Below are positions 18,537 through 27,452 of a stretch of DNA of 64,000 nucleotides, piece by piece. How positions within the stretch are numbered: the stretch's first letter is position 1; the number at the start of each line of letters is the position of its first letter. Source of the stretch: M3 sp045133615 (lineage in GTDB: Bacteria; Bacteroidota; Bacteroidia; Bacteroidales; Muribaculaceae); NCBI GenBank assembly GCA_045133615.1, contig JBGUUQ010000037.1, positions 4,823 through 68,822 on the forward strand, in the 5' to 3' direction. The position numbers and the translations under genes were made by a program. The notes below the pieces were generated by a model, which worked only from the letters and a program-made list of their open reading frames with translations, was not told the origin of the DNA and made no database searches.

Positions 18537-19186
18537 TCGGCGAGGATGCTCAATAGGGTGGGGAAACTGTCGATGATATAGTCGGGGAGGGTGGCTTCGA
18601 GTTCCCTCTCCGACTGATTTCCGTAGGTGACGGCACATGTGTGGCATCCTGCCATCTGTCCCATGCGGATGTCGTATGAGGTGTCGCCCACCACCAGTGT
18701 GTTTTCAGGCTTTGTACTCAGATGTGCCATTGTTCGCATAGCCAAGTCGGGAGCCGGCTTTTTGTTTTCCACATCCTCCTCTGCAAAAGCGACATCGATA
18801 TATTCGCCTATGCCGAGTCTGTCTATAAGACCATCGAGCGACGAATGACTGCGGCTTGTCGCTATCCCGATTCGATAGCCGGCTTCGTGAAACTCTTCGA
18901 GTGTGGCTTTCACCCCCGGAAACAATTCGATTTTATGTTGTGCTATGTCGCCGAAATTCGTTCGATATTGGTCACACATAGAGTCGATTAGCGTTGCGTC
19001 ATTGCTCCCCAAAGCCTTTGCCATAATGTCGCGCAGATACAACCCGATGTATGAACGCAGCTTTTTTCGGTCGGGGACCGGCAGATTGTTGTCGCGGAGC
19101 GTTTTTTCGAGAGCATCGGTGATAGCATTTCCGGTATCTGCCAAAGTTCCGTCAAAATCAAATATGAGAGTGTCGATTGTTGCCAT
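18533..19186 (-). CDS. HAD-superfamily hydrolase, phosphoglycolate phosphatase-like
   Basis: A 217-residue HAD subfamily I hydrolase. Motif I is DFDGTLAD with the nucleophile Asp10 and Asp12; a helical cap follows (about 18-85); motif II is ATSRSHSS near 109, motif III is the Lys in KPAPD near 145, and motif IV is VVGDTSYDIRMG near 166. This layout fits phosphoglycolate phosphatase (Gph), pyrophosphatase PpaX or a sugar phosphatase; the substrate is not readable. The start lies 4 bp after the dnaX stop, so it is co-transcribed with dnaX. Confidence 0.88.
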   Translation of the reverse strand: MATIDTLIFDFDGTLADTGNAITDALEKTLRDNNLPVPDRKKLRSYIGLYLRDIMAKALGSNDATLIDSMCDQYRTNFGDIAQHKIELFPGVKATLEEFHEAGYRIGIATSRSHSSLDGLIDRLGIGEYIDVAFAEEDVENKKPAPDLAMRTMAHLSTKPENTLVVGDTSYDIRMGQMAGCHTCAVTYGNQSERELEATLPDYIIDSFPTLLSILAE

Positions 19187-19190
19187 CCGA

Positions 19191-20987
19191 TTAGTTCAGT
19201 GTTAGTTTGAAATCGTCTATAAAAGCTCTAAGTTTGGGCATAGTTTCCACCATGTGGTTTAATACCTCACGTTCGTTCCATGTATATGCCGGAGAGTCGC
19301 CTTCGTTGATTTTTAGAGCGATGGATATGCTGTCGTTCGATGTCGCATTGCGTAATGCTCGCAATATGTCGGGCATCGCTTGTTGCATCGTCTCCACTTG
19401 TCCCGGATTTTCAACGATGACTTCAAATGTGTCGCCGTTTTGCCTTGTTGGTTGTCCTGCACGCATCGTGTTGATAAGCACATGTTCGGTGGGGTGCGTA
19501 GCAATAAAATCATTCCATGCCTTTACAACCTGCTCATCGGTATATGCACCATTGCGGTGCGTAGCTGCCGTATGGGTCACGGTTGCGTTAGCTTTGTTGT
19601 CAGACTCTATGCCCCCCTTTAGCGATACTTGCGGAGCGCGCAGATTTATCACCCTGCCAGAGGCTGGCTTTTGCGCCGGAGCAGTAGGCCTTGGTGGCGG
19701 AGCGGAATATGTCACACGCGGTTCTGCCGTGACCGTAGGGGCCGGTCGCGTCGGTGGTGCGGGTGCTGCTGATTTGGCGCTCTGCGAGGGCGTCGCCGCG
19801 GGCGTTGTTGGCGTTGGCACTGAAGTTGTGCCGGGAGTGGCCGGTTCTATTTTCTTTAATTGCCCCTCTCCTTCGCCACTGTTATTGGGGGAGGGGCTTA
19901 GTAATTGGCATAGCTGGATGAGCGTAAGCTCCACAAGGAATTGTTTATTGCTTGCCACACGATAGTTTAGGTCGGTTTTGTTGCAAAGATTCATTGCCGC
20001 ATAAAGGAAGTCGGGCGTACAGCGACGCGCAAGTTCCACATACGATTTGCGCACATCATCGCTCGCTTCGAGCAGACACACGGTCGTCGGATCGTAAGCC
20101 ACCATAAGGTCGCGGAAATACGAAGCCAATCCCGTGATGAAAAATTGCGAATCAAAACCCTTCTCGCGTATCTCTTTGTAGATGAGCAATGCTTGCGGCA
20201 CATTCGTTGTCAGGAATGAGTCGAGCAAGCGATTGTAATATTCATGGTCGAGTACATTGAGATTCTCAATCGTAGACTGATATGTGATATTGCCCATCGA
20301 CGAGGCTGCTACTTGGTCGAATATCGACAATGCGTCGCGCATTGCGCCGTCAGCTTTGCGGGCTATGATGTTGAGCGCAGCCGGCTCGGCCGATATTCCC
20401 TCTTGCGAAGCCACATACCCCAAGTGGTCTATCATGTCCTGAATCGTGATGCGGTTGAAGTCATATATCTGGCATCTCGACAGGATGGTAGGTATGATTT
20501 TGTGCTTCTCTGTTGTGGCAAGGATAAATATCACATAGCTTGGCGGCTCTTCAAGCGTTTTCAAAAATGCGTTGAATGCCGCAGTCGACAGCATGTGAAC
20601 CTCATCGATGATAAACACTCGATAGCGTCCCTGTGTGGGTGGTACTTGCACTTGGTCCACAAGTGAGCGGATGTCGTCCACACCGTTGTTGGAAGCAGCA
20701 TCGAGTTCCACAATATTGAGCGAACGCCCCTCGTTAAATGCTCGACACGACGGACATTCATTGCACGCGTCGCCATCGGCAGTGCGATGTTCGCAATTAA
20801 TGGTTTTCGCAAAAATTCTGGCACATGAAGTTTTGCCCACACCGCGCGAACCGCAGAAGAGGTACGCATGGGCAAGGCGGTCGGTCGCAATCGAATTTTT
20901 CAGCGTAGCCGTCAACGCCTTTTGTCCCACTACGCTTTTAAAAGTCGACGGGCGATACTTTCGTGCCGATACAAGGTAGTTTTCCAT
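19191..20987 (-). CDS. dnaX: DNA polymerase III subunit gamma/tau
   Basis: A 598-residue clamp-loader ATPase. Walker A is GSRGVGKT at 46-53, the zinc-binding cysteines lie in C-x8-CNECPSC, Walker B and the DEVH motif appear as VFIIDEVHML, and the SRC motif is ILSRCQ. Residues about 365-465 form a Pro/Ala/Thr-rich linker, and the C-terminal part would bind the polymerase. It loads the sliding clamp on DNA. No A-rich slippery site was noticed, so a shorter gamma form is not indicated. It heads an operon with an HAD phosphatase and a beta-helix protein. Confidence 0.95.
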   Translation of the reverse strand: MENYLVSARKYRPSTFKSVVGQKALTATLKNSIATDRLAHAYLFCGSRGVGKTSCARIFAKTINCEHRTADGDACNECPSCRAFNEGRSLNIVELDAASNNGVDDIRSLVDQVQVPPTQGRYRVFIIDEVHMLSTAAFNAFLKTLEEPPSYVIFILATTEKHKIIPTILSRCQIYDFNRITIQDMIDHLGYVASQEGISAEPAALNIIARKADGAMRDALSIFDQVAASSMGNITYQSTIENLNVLDHEYYNRLLDSFLTTNVPQALLIYKEIREKGFDSQFFITGLASYFRDLMVAYDPTTVCLLEASDDVRKSYVELARRCTPDFLYAAMNLCNKTDLNYRVASNKQFLVELTLIQLCQLLSPSPNNSGEGEGQLKKIEPATPGTTSVPTPTTPAATPSQSAKSAAPAPPTRPAPTVTAEPRVTYSAPPPRPTAPAQKPASGRVINLRAPQVSLKGGIESDNKANATVTHTAATHRNGAYTDEQVVKAWNDFIATHPTEHVLINTMRAGQPTRQNGDTFEVIVENPGQVETMQQAMPDILRALRNATSNDSISIALKINEGDSPAYTWNEREVLNHMVETMPKLRAFIDDFKLTLN

Positions 20988-21008
20988 CAGTTACACATTG
21001 AATATACA

Positions 21009-21041
21009 CAAAGATAACACAAAATTCCGAAATCTCCGCAA
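21009..21041 (-). promoter_or_regulatory. Promoter of dnaX
   Basis: On the minus strand TTG (21039-21041), a 22-base spacer and TATCTTTG (21009-21016) lie 22 bases upstream of the ATG. The -7 box is a full match; the spacer is slightly long. Confidence 0.6.
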
Positions 21042-21062
21042 CATATTGATATTATCAATAAT

Positions 21063-21097
21063 AAAAAAACTCACCGCTACACAAGGCAACGGTGAGT
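21063..21097 (-). terminator. Terminator of the sugar MFS gene
   Basis: ACTCACCG (21069-21076) and CGGTGAGT (21090-21097) form an 8-bp stem. On the minus strand seven T residues follow. It lies just downstream of the transporter stop and upstream of the dnaX promoter. Confidence 0.8.
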
Positions 21098-21123
21098 AAG
21101 ATATAAAGTCTTAAAATGAGTGC

Positions 21124-22416
21124 TTATTTTGCTGAATCGTCGCGACGAGTTACGCGGCTGCCAATCAATGCGTAGTAGAGCAAATAGCATACTCCGATGA
21201 AGAGTACCCAATAGCTTGCAAGATAACCGAGACCATCGGCTACTGCACCTTGGATAAGCGGGAGAATACCGCCACCGCATACCATCACCATGAAGAAACC
21301 AGATGCTACGGCAGTGAACTTGCCGAGACCTTCAACTGCGAGATTGAAGATGCCGCCCCACATCACTGAAGTGCAAAGACCGCAAAGTACGAGGAGAAGA
21401 ATGTTGATGGGCACTTCATTCATGGCAAATGAGAGTTGAGAAGTTACACCGGGCATCGATACCTTGGTTGCGGGATCCAAAAGTATAGCGCCAAGGAGCA
21501 ATGCCAATGCTACGCCCGATACAGTGGTCAACATCATTTTACTTGACATTTTTGATGCAACAACGCCACCGAGAAGACGACCACAAAGCATTAAGAACCA
21601 ATACATACCGATCAATGAGCCGGCAACAGCTGCTGATATGCCGAGGTCGTTGGTCATATAAAGGTTTGCCATATTGGGGATACCTACTTCAACACCTACA
21701 TAGATGAAGATTGCGATAACACCGCCTACGAAATGATTGAATTTGAATGCGCCGGAAAGTGCGGGTTGTGCTTCTTTCTTACCGCCTTTCTTAAGCTCGT
21801 CGAGGATTGGTTCGGGGAGATTAGAAAGAACAAGTACAACGAAGGCAAGAGCAAAAATGCCCATTGCAATATAGAGAGCCGGACGGGCATCGACAAGAGA
21901 GAGACCTTTGAGATTGTCGCCCATGAGATAACCTACGAGTACGGGGCAGATGGTTGCAGCCAAAGAGTTGGTCGAACCACCGAATTGGAGAAGTTGGTTG
22001 CCTTTCTTGCCACCGCCACCGAGTGTGTTGAGCATCGGGTTTACTACGGTGTTGAGCATACACATTGAGAACCCGGCAACGAAAGCTCCGATGAGATATA
22101 CAGCGAAGATGCCTTCAGAGAGCGTGCTTGAAAGGAACATCAATGCTACGCCGATGAACCCAACGACTACAGCAGCGATTGCCGAGAATTTGTAGCCCTT
22201 CTTTTGGAGCATCATACCTGCCGGGATACCCATGAAGGCATATGCAATAAAGTTGGCTGCGTTACCGATTTGAGATTCAAGATTGGAAAGAGTCAATTGC
22301 TCTTTAAGAATGACTCCGAATGGGTTTTGGAAGCCTGTTACGAACGAAATCATCGCGAACAGGAAGAACATTACGATAATAGGTAATGTGTAGTTCTTTT
22401 TCTGGACATTTTCCAT
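21124..22416 (-). CDS. Sugar:proton symporter, FucP/GluP-type major facilitator
   Basis: A 430-residue membrane protein with about 12 helices. The N-terminal region (VTGFQNPFGVILKEQL), the GMMLQKKGYK loop after helix 2 and the stretch VVNPMLNTLGG are typical of the fucose/glucose/galactose MFS group common in Bacteroidota. A charged central loop (ELKKGGKKEAQ) divides two six-helix halves. It should import a hexose or fucose across the inner membrane. It stands alone, with its own terminator, and no sugar-utilisation genes are adjacent, so the sugar is unknown. Confidence 0.88.
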   Translation of the reverse strand: MENVQKKNYTLPIIVMFFLFAMISFVTGFQNPFGVILKEQLTLSNLESQIGNAANFIAYAFMGIPAGMMLQKKGYKFSAIAAVVVGFIGVALMFLSSTLSEGIFAVYLIGAFVAGFSMCMLNTVVNPMLNTLGGGGKKGNQLLQFGGSTNSLAATICPVLVGYLMGDNLKGLSLVDARPALYIAMGIFALAFVVLVLSNLPEPILDELKKGGKKEAQPALSGAFKFNHFVGGVIAIFIYVGVEVGIPNMANLYMTNDLGISAAVAGSLIGMYWFLMLCGRLLGGVVASKMSSKMMLTTVSGVALALLLGAILLDPATKVSMPGVTSQLSFAMNEVPINILLLVLCGLCTSVMWGGIFNLAVEGLGKFTAVASGFFMVMVCGGGILPLIQGAVADGLGYLASYWVLFIGVCYLLYYALIGSRVTRRDDSAK

Positions 22417-22559
22417 TTTGATGGTTAGGTTTAGAAAGTTATAAATGTTTTGGTTAGATTACTCGCTAAGTATAAAAGCGCACGTAAAGTTACGAGTTTT
22501 TTTTGAATATGAGAATATCAGAGCCGATTTTATGGATAAAAATCGACGAACGGCGTTTT

Positions 22560-23234
22560 TTAATATTCTCTTGTTCCGAAGATTGATGTTCCTATACGCA
22601 CCATGTTGCTGCCATGAGCAATTGCAAGATTATAATCGTCGCTCATGCCCATTGAGATGATGGTAAATTCCGGATGCCCCGACATCGCTCCGGCTTTTAA
22701 TCGCTCGTATGTGGTTCGTATCGCGTCAAAATCGGCGGCAATTCGCACCTTATCATCCGTATTGGTGGCCATTCCCATTATGCCGACCACTCTCACCGAC
22801 GTCATATCATTGAGAATACTACTGTCTGCAAGAGCAACCAATTCATCAGGGGTAAAGCCATATTTGGTTTCCTCTTGTGCTACGTGCAATTGGAGCAACA
22901 CATCGATAGTCCTACCGATTTTAGTCGCTTCATTGTTGACTGCGCGAAGCAGTCGCTCAGAGTCGATACTATGGATGAGTGATACGTGAGGCACTACTTG
23001 GCGCACCTTGTTTGTCTGCAAGTGACCGATAAAATGCCATTTGATGTCGGCCGGAAGCGATGCAGCTTTGCTCTCCAATTCGGCGGCACGGCTCTCGCCA
23101 AACACTCGTTGTCCTGCATCGTATGCCGCTTGCAACGCCTCTGCGGGGTGAAATTTGGAAACAGCTACCAACTCGACACCGTCAGGCAGCGACGAGCGGA
23201 TAGCTGTGATATTTTGTTTGATGGATTCCATCAT
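22560..23234 (-). CDS. YggS/PLPBP-family pyridoxal-phosphate homeostasis protein
   Basis: A 224-residue single-domain alanine-racemase-like barrel. The PLP lysine is Lys27 in AVSKFHP; other family marks are FGESRAAELESK, WHFIGHLQTNK, SIDSERLL and the C-terminal MGMSDDYNLAIAHGSNMVRIG. The family binds PLP without known catalysis and helps keep PLP and amino-acid pools balanced. The start is two adjacent ATG codons, 2 bp after the DUF4494 stop, so the pair forms an operon. Confidence 0.93.
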   Translation of the reverse strand: MMESIKQNITAIRSSLPDGVELVAVSKFHPAEALQAAYDAGQRVFGESRAAELESKAASLPADIKWHFIGHLQTNKVRQVVPHVSLIHSIDSERLLRAVNNEATKIGRTIDVLLQLHVAQEETKYGFTPDELVALADSSILNDMTSVRVVGIMGMATNTDDKVRIAADFDAIRTTYERLKAGAMSGHPEFTIISMGMSDDYNLAIAHGSNMVRIGTSIFGTREY

Positions 23235-23236
23235 GG

Positions 23237-23686
23237 TTATGCTTCTTCCGACTTGGACTGAAGATTTGCTTTGTAGACATCCATCAGCGGAGTTTCGGTA
23301 ATTGATACAACTTCAAAGTCTGCCATTGTTCCCTTCATTCCTTCCATGAATGCGTCGAGTGCGCCACGGAAATCCGTTGCTGCTACAAGGATAAGAGTGG
23401 TAGTCTTTTTTTCTACCGCAGTTTTTTCATCGATTGTGATGAATGCCACTTTCACGAGATACCATTTGTCGGCCGAATCATCCCAAAAGATTTCGGAAAT
23501 TTTGGTGCGTTTCACCGCCGATACGGAAAAGTCGCCTGAAATGTATGGAGTCACCTCTTCGATGATACGTGCTTCCGCTTCGGTAAACGAAAGTGCATCT
23601 ACCAAGTAAGGTTCATTGACTTTCTTTTGAAGTCCGTTTTCCATCATCTTATCGTAGCGGACTTTGCATTCAAACCAGTTTGCCAT
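23237..23686 (-). CDS. DUF4494 protein
   Basis: A 149-residue soluble protein with the opening WFECKVRYDKMMENG and the sequence YLVDALSFTEAEARI, which are characteristic of DUF4494, a family essentially limited to Bacteroidota. Its function is unknown; the beta-rich sequence with one helix-rich middle part suggests a small alpha/beta fold. It sits directly upstream of the yggS-type gene with a 2-bp gap, a pairing that hints at a link to PLP or amino-acid metabolism. A TACTTTTG box lies at 23727-23734 on the minus strand. Confidence 0.88.
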   Translation of the reverse strand: MANWFECKVRYDKMMENGLQKKVNEPYLVDALSFTEAEARIIEEVTPYISGDFSVSAVKRTKISEIFWDDSADKWYLVKVAFITIDEKTAVEKKTTTLILVAATDFRGALDAFMEGMKGTMADFEVVSITETPLMDVYKANLQSKSEEA

Positions 23687-23812
23687 ATTATTTGTGTCAG
23701 TTTTTTAGATTTAACAAAGTGAGATACAAAAGTACAACAAAAAGGGGACTAAATGCGCCGATGCAAGTAAGAACAATTATTAAAAAATGTTTTTGTCCCT
23801 GGAGCACACAAG

Positions 23813-23843
23813 TTGACCGATTCGACTAATTTAGCTACCTTTG
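23813..23843 (+). promoter_or_regulatory. Promoter of the IMPACT-family gene
   Basis: TTG (23813-23815), a 20-base spacer and TACCTTTG (23836-23843). Because a TTG start at 23841 would lie inside the -7 box, it cannot be translated from this promoter, which decides the start in favour of ATG 23859. Confidence 0.75.
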
Positions 23844-23858
23844 CGAAAAATCAAGATA

Positions 23859-24455
23859 ATGGGAGATACGTTCTACACGCTTTCTGCGCCTGCCGAGGGC
23901 ATTTATAAAGAAAAAATGAGCAAGTTTCTCGCTTTTGCCATCCCCGTGGAGAGTGCGGATGAGGCAAAGGCGCAAGTTGCGGCGTATCAGAAAAAATATT
24001 TTGATGCACGCCATGTGTGCTATGCTTATATGATAGGCGCGGCGCGAACGGAATTTTACAGCAACGACAATGGAGAGCCGTCGGGTACTGCCGGCAAACC
24101 GATACTCGGTCAGATAAATTCATTCAATCTGACCAATATAGTCATCATTGTTGTGAGATATTTCGGAGGAATAAAACTTGGCACAAGCGGATTGATTGTC
24201 GCTTATCGTGAAGCCGCTCGCGAAGCCATTTCAGCCGGTGAAATCATAGAGTGTCACGAAATGAGCGAGATAGCGGTCACATTTCCATATATGTCGATTA
24301 ACAATGTGATGCGGGTGGTTAAAGACCCGGAAGTGAAGATTCTCGACCAGCAGTTCGATAATTCCTGCTCGATGAGGGTTTCTATTCGCTCCGACCGTGC
24401 CGATGCGCTTGCCGCACGGTTGACTGATATAGATGGAGTCACACTACAATCGTGA
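23859..24455 (+). CDS. YigZ/IMPACT-family protein
   Basis: A 198-residue protein read from the ATG at 23859. The UPF0029 signature is clear: RHVCYAYMIG, NDNGEPSGTAGKPIL and VVRYFGGIKLGTSGLIVAYREAA. A C-terminal domain of about 60 residues with an elongation-factor-G-like fold follows. The bacterial protein is a cytosolic factor thought to act on translation or nucleotides; its biochemical role is not settled. It is a single gene divergent from the DUF4494 operon. Confidence 0.92.
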   Translation: MGDTFYTLSAPAEGIYKEKMSKFLAFAIPVESADEAKAQVAAYQKKYFDARHVCYAYMIGAARTEFYSNDNGEPSGTAGKPILGQINSFNLTNIVIIVVRYFGGIKLGTSGLIVAYREAAREAISAGEIIECHEMSEIAVTFPYMSINNVMRVVKDPEVKILDQQFDNSCSMRVSIRSDRADALAARLTDIDGVTLQS

Positions 24456-24474
24456 GATCTTGTAATGTACAACG

Positions 24475-24503
24475 AAAAGCGGCTGTCCTTTCGGGCAGCC
24501 GCT
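24475..24503 (-). terminator. Terminator of the queA operon
   Basis: An 11-bp stem, AGCGGCTGTCC (24478-24488) with GGGCAGCCGCT (24493-24503) and a TTTC loop, contains one G-T pair. On the minus strand it is followed by TTTT. It lies between the converging IMPACT and queA genes and may serve both. Confidence 0.8.
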
Positions 24504-24529
24504 GATTATATGGTTTTGTGTCGATTGAT

Positions 24530-25579
24530 TTAGATGATGAGCATTGCGTCTCCGTAAGCACCGAAACGATAGCCCTCTTTTACTGCGATGTCGTAAGCAT
24601 TCATCACTATGTCGTATCCTCCGAATGCAGCCACCATCATAAGCATAGTTGAGTATGGCAAATGGAAGTTCGACACAAATGAAGTGGCGACGGTAAAGTC
24701 ATAAGGCGGGAAGATAAAGCGATTGGTCCAGCCGGTATAGGTCTTCATGTGTCCGCCCATCGAAACTGCACTTTCGATACCGCGAAGCACCGATGTTCCT
24801 ACGGCACATACCTGGCGGTCCTCATCTTTGACGCGGTTTACTGCCTCTACCAATTCCGGTGACGCATCCATTTGTTCCGAGTCCATGCGATGCTTGGTTA
24901 GATCTTCCACATCGATTTCACGGTAATTGCCAAGTCCGGAATGTACGGTTAGAAATCCCGATTTGATTCCTTTTATTTCCATACGCTTGAGCAATTCGCG
25001 GCTGAAATGCAAACCTGCTGCGGGTGCCACTACTGCACCTTCTTTTTTTGCGAAAATACATTGGTAGCGTTCTGCATCATCTTCATCTGGCTCACGTTTG
25101 ATATAGTCGGGCAGCGGAGTTTGTCCAAGCTTATATAGAGCTTCTTTAAATTCCTCATGACTGCCGTCGTAAAGGAATCGGAGTGTACGGCCTCGCGATG
25201 TCGTATTGTCGATTACTTCAGCCACCATCGATTCGTCCTCTCCGAAATAGAGTTTGTTGCCGATTCGGATTTTGCGTGCCGGTTCTACAAGCACATCCCA
25301 CAACTTATGTTCTTCGTTGAGCTCACGAAGCAGAAAAACTTCGATTTTTGCGCCGGTTTTTTCCTTGTTGCCGTATAGTCTGGCGGGAAACACCATGGTG
25401 TCATTGAATATGAACATATCGCCGTCAGCGAAATAATTGATTATCTCCTTAAACAGATGGTGCTCTATTTCGCCGGTTTTGCGGTTTATGACCATTAGGC
25501 GTGATTCGTCGCGCATCGGTGCGGGACGCTGAGCGATTAGCTCTTCGGGGAGCTTGAATTTGAATTGTGAAAGTTTCAT
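24530..25579 (-). CDS. queA: S-adenosylmethionine:tRNA ribosyltransferase-isomerase
   Basis: A 349-residue protein of standard QueA length. Typical segments are the N-terminal FKFKLPEELIAQRPAP, FNDTMVFPARL, GLHFSRELL, HSGLGNYREIDVEDL and the C-terminal NFHLPYSTMLMMVAAFGG. It transfers and isomerises the ribosyl group of SAM onto preQ1 in tRNA, forming epoxyqueuosine at the wobble position of GUN anticodons. It is the last gene of the ftsX-DUF3098-uppP-truB-queA row, 24 bp after truB. Confidence 0.95.
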   Translation of the reverse strand: MKLSQFKFKLPEELIAQRPAPMRDESRLMVINRKTGEIEHHLFKEIINYFADGDMFIFNDTMVFPARLYGNKEKTGAKIEVFLLRELNEEHKLWDVLVEPARKIRIGNKLYFGEDESMVAEVIDNTTSRGRTLRFLYDGSHEEFKEALYKLGQTPLPDYIKREPDEDDAERYQCIFAKKEGAVVAPAAGLHFSRELLKRMEIKGIKSGFLTVHSGLGNYREIDVEDLTKHRMDSEQMDASPELVEAVNRVKDEDRQVCAVGTSVLRGIESAVSMGGHMKTYTGWTNRFIFPPYDFTVATSFVSNFHLPYSTMLMMVAAFGGYDIVMNAYDIAVKEGYRFGAYGDAMLII

Positions 25580-25603
25580 ATATCTAATTATTTCGATGTT
25601 TTT

Positions 25604-26329
25604 TTATTCTTGATTGTCGGGGTTGAAATTGTCCGGGAATGTGATTTCAACTCGCTCTATCAGTTCCACAGCTTGGTCTACGGTCAGGCAATCCTCCACT
25701 TTGACATCGCCCACGCGGGTGCGGCGTAGAGCCGTGAGGTGCCCGCCCGATTGTAAGGCGGCGCCGATGTCGCGGGCAAGAGCACGGATATAAGTTCCTT
25801 TGCTACATACGACTCTTATCGTGATGCTCTGTTGCGAATATTCAAGCAACTCTATCTCATCGATTACCAGCAATTTGGGTTTCAGTTCCACTTCATGCCC
25901 TTTTCGAGCCATTTTGTATGCGCGTTTGCCGTCTACTTTGCACGCTGAAAACGCCGGTGGTATCTGTTCGATTGCTCCGGTAAATTTTTTCAACGTGTTT
26001 TCCACCATTTCGCGAGTGATATGCTCTGTGGGGTAGGTGGCATCAATTGCCGTTTCAAGGTCGTACGACGGAGTAGTCGCCCCTAAACCGATAGTCGCAA
26101 TATATTCCTTCGTGTGGGCTTGCAGTTCATCTATACGCTTCGTGGCGCGACCGGTGCAAATAATCATTACACCTGTTGCCAATGGGTCGAGTGTACCGGC
26201 ATGTCCGACCTTCATTTTGCGCAATTTCATGCGTCGCAACATAGTGGAGCGCACGCGCTTCACCACATTAAACGAAGTCCATTCAAGCGGTTTGTCGATA
26301 TATAGTATTTCGCCTGTGATAAAATCCAT
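25604..26329 (-). CDS. truB: tRNA pseudouridine-55 synthase
   Basis: Read from the ATG at 26329 (241 residues), 2 bp after uppP; a longer frame would run into uppP. The catalytic Asp lies in GHAGTLDPLATGV, and other TruB marks are DKPLEWTSFNVV, ATIGLGATTPSYD, PPAFSACKVDGKRAYK and CSKGTYIRALARDIG. It makes pseudouridine 55 in the T loop of tRNAs. The neighbour queA also modifies tRNA. The short C terminus lacks a PUA domain, which is usual for this group. Confidence 0.95.
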   Translation of the reverse strand: MDFITGEILYIDKPLEWTSFNVVKRVRSTMLRRMKLRKMKVGHAGTLDPLATGVMIICTGRATKRIDELQAHTKEYIATIGLGATTPSYDLETAIDATYPTEHITREMVENTLKKFTGAIEQIPPAFSACKVDGKRAYKMARKGHEVELKPKLLVIDEIELLEYSQQSITIRVVCSKGTYIRALARDIGAALQSGGHLTALRRTRVGDVKVEDCLTVDQAVELIERVEITFPDNFNPDNQE

Positions 26330-26331
26330 TC

Positions 26332-27135
26332 TTACATAAGTGAGGTGATGAGAGTGAAGATACCCACGATGGCGCAATAGATGGCAAAGTAGATGAGTTT
26401 ACCTCTTTTGACAAGATTGACCATCCATTTGCAAGCGATGCATCCTGAAATAAATGCGGCAAGGAATCCTACGATAAGTGCGAGGAGCGAAATTTCAGAT
26501 GCTCCTGTGGCTGATGCGTTTACAATATCCATGCCATCGAGCAGAGCCTCTCCCAATATCGGGGGGATTACCATTAAAAATGAAAATTGAGCCAAAGAGG
26601 CTTTGTTGTCGCCAAGCAATAGCCCTGTTGCGATAGTGCTGCCTGAACGGGATAAACCGGGCAATATCGCGGCGCATGCTTGAGCCAATCCGATGATGAA
26701 TGCATCACGAGCGCTGATATTTTGCTTCAACCGGGGCTTGGCATAGTAAGAGAAGGTGAGCAATAGTGCTGTCAATAGAAGACCGCAGGCGACTATGAAA
26801 AGTCCGGAACCGAATAGTGCTTCTACTTCATCCTTGAAAAACAGTCCTACAATGCCGATGGGTATCATCGAAATCAGGATGTTGAAAAGGTATTTGGTTT
26901 CGTCGTTAATCTTCCATTTGAAAATTCCGCGAAACAACCATGCAATCTCTTTCCATAAGATTACAATGGAGCTCATAATTGTGGCTATATGCACAACAAT
27001 AGTGAATGTAAGGTTGCTCTCCCCATCGATGCCAAACAATGCCGAACCGATTGCCAAATGTCCGCTGCTGCTCACAGGAAGATATTCGGTAAGCCCTTGC
27101 AATAGACCTAAAATCAATGCTTCAATCCAAGTCAT
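26332..27135 (-). CDS. uppP: Undecaprenyl-diphosphate phosphatase
   Basis: A 267-residue polytopic membrane protein. The two family motifs are present: LQGLTEYLPVSSSGHL near residue 12 and PGLSRSGSTIATGLLLG near 158. It recycles undecaprenyl diphosphate to the monophosphate carrier used for peptidoglycan and surface polysaccharides, and family members confer bacitracin resistance. It follows the DUF3098 gene by 8 bp and precedes truB by 2 bp, so it is in the middle of an envelope/tRNA-modification operon. Confidence 0.95.
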   Translation of the reverse strand: MTWIEALILGLLQGLTEYLPVSSSGHLAIGSALFGIDGESNLTFTIVVHIATIMSSIVILWKEIAWLFRGIFKWKINDETKYLFNILISMIPIGIVGLFFKDEVEALFGSGLFIVACGLLLTALLLTFSYYAKPRLKQNISARDAFIIGLAQACAAILPGLSRSGSTIATGLLLGDNKASLAQFSFLMVIPPILGEALLDGMDIVNASATGASEISLLALIVGFLAAFISGCIACKWMVNLVKRGKLIYFAIYCAIVGIFTLITSLM

Positions 27136-27143
27136 GACGGTTA

Positions 27144-27431
27144 TTATTTATTCTCTGATTTTTTATTGTGTTTATACATTATGCCATAGACCATGAAAAT
27201 AAAGCCGAGAAAGGCCACTGTCGGTCCTACTACGATGCGTCGGGTGCTGAAAATGTCGGGATTAAACTCCGTTTCGGTTGTGCTGCCACCGAGCATGAGT
27301 AAAAAGCCGATGATGATGATGGCTCCTGCAATTGCCATAAGAATGAAATTGGCCTTTGTGAGCGGAAAACGAGCCTCATTTTCCGTTTCTACACCGTTGA
27401 ATGGTGATTTGATATTGTTGTTGAGTTCCAT
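27144..27431 (-). CDS. DUF3098 membrane protein
   Basis: A 95-residue protein with a hydrophilic N terminus, the entry segment FPLTKANFILM, and two hydrophobic helices (about 29-48 and 70-87) joined by the loop GGSTTETEFNPDIFSTRRIVVGP. This pattern is DUF3098, a Bacteroidota family usually found between ftsX and uppP. Its role is unknown, but conserved company with cell-division and lipid-carrier genes points to envelope biogenesis. The C terminus is basic (KHNKKSENK). Confidence 0.88.
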   Translation of the reverse strand: MELNNNIKSPFNGVETENEARFPLTKANFILMAIAGAIIIIGFLLMLGGSTTETEFNPDIFSTRRIVVGPTVAFLGFIFMVYGIMYKHNKKSENK

Positions 27432-27452
27432 ATTCCTGTAATTTGTTGTTCG

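Noticed and set aside
23841..23858. Upstream TTG start for the IMPACT-family gene
   Set aside because: It lies within the TACCTTTG promoter box, so it would be at or upstream of the transcription start.
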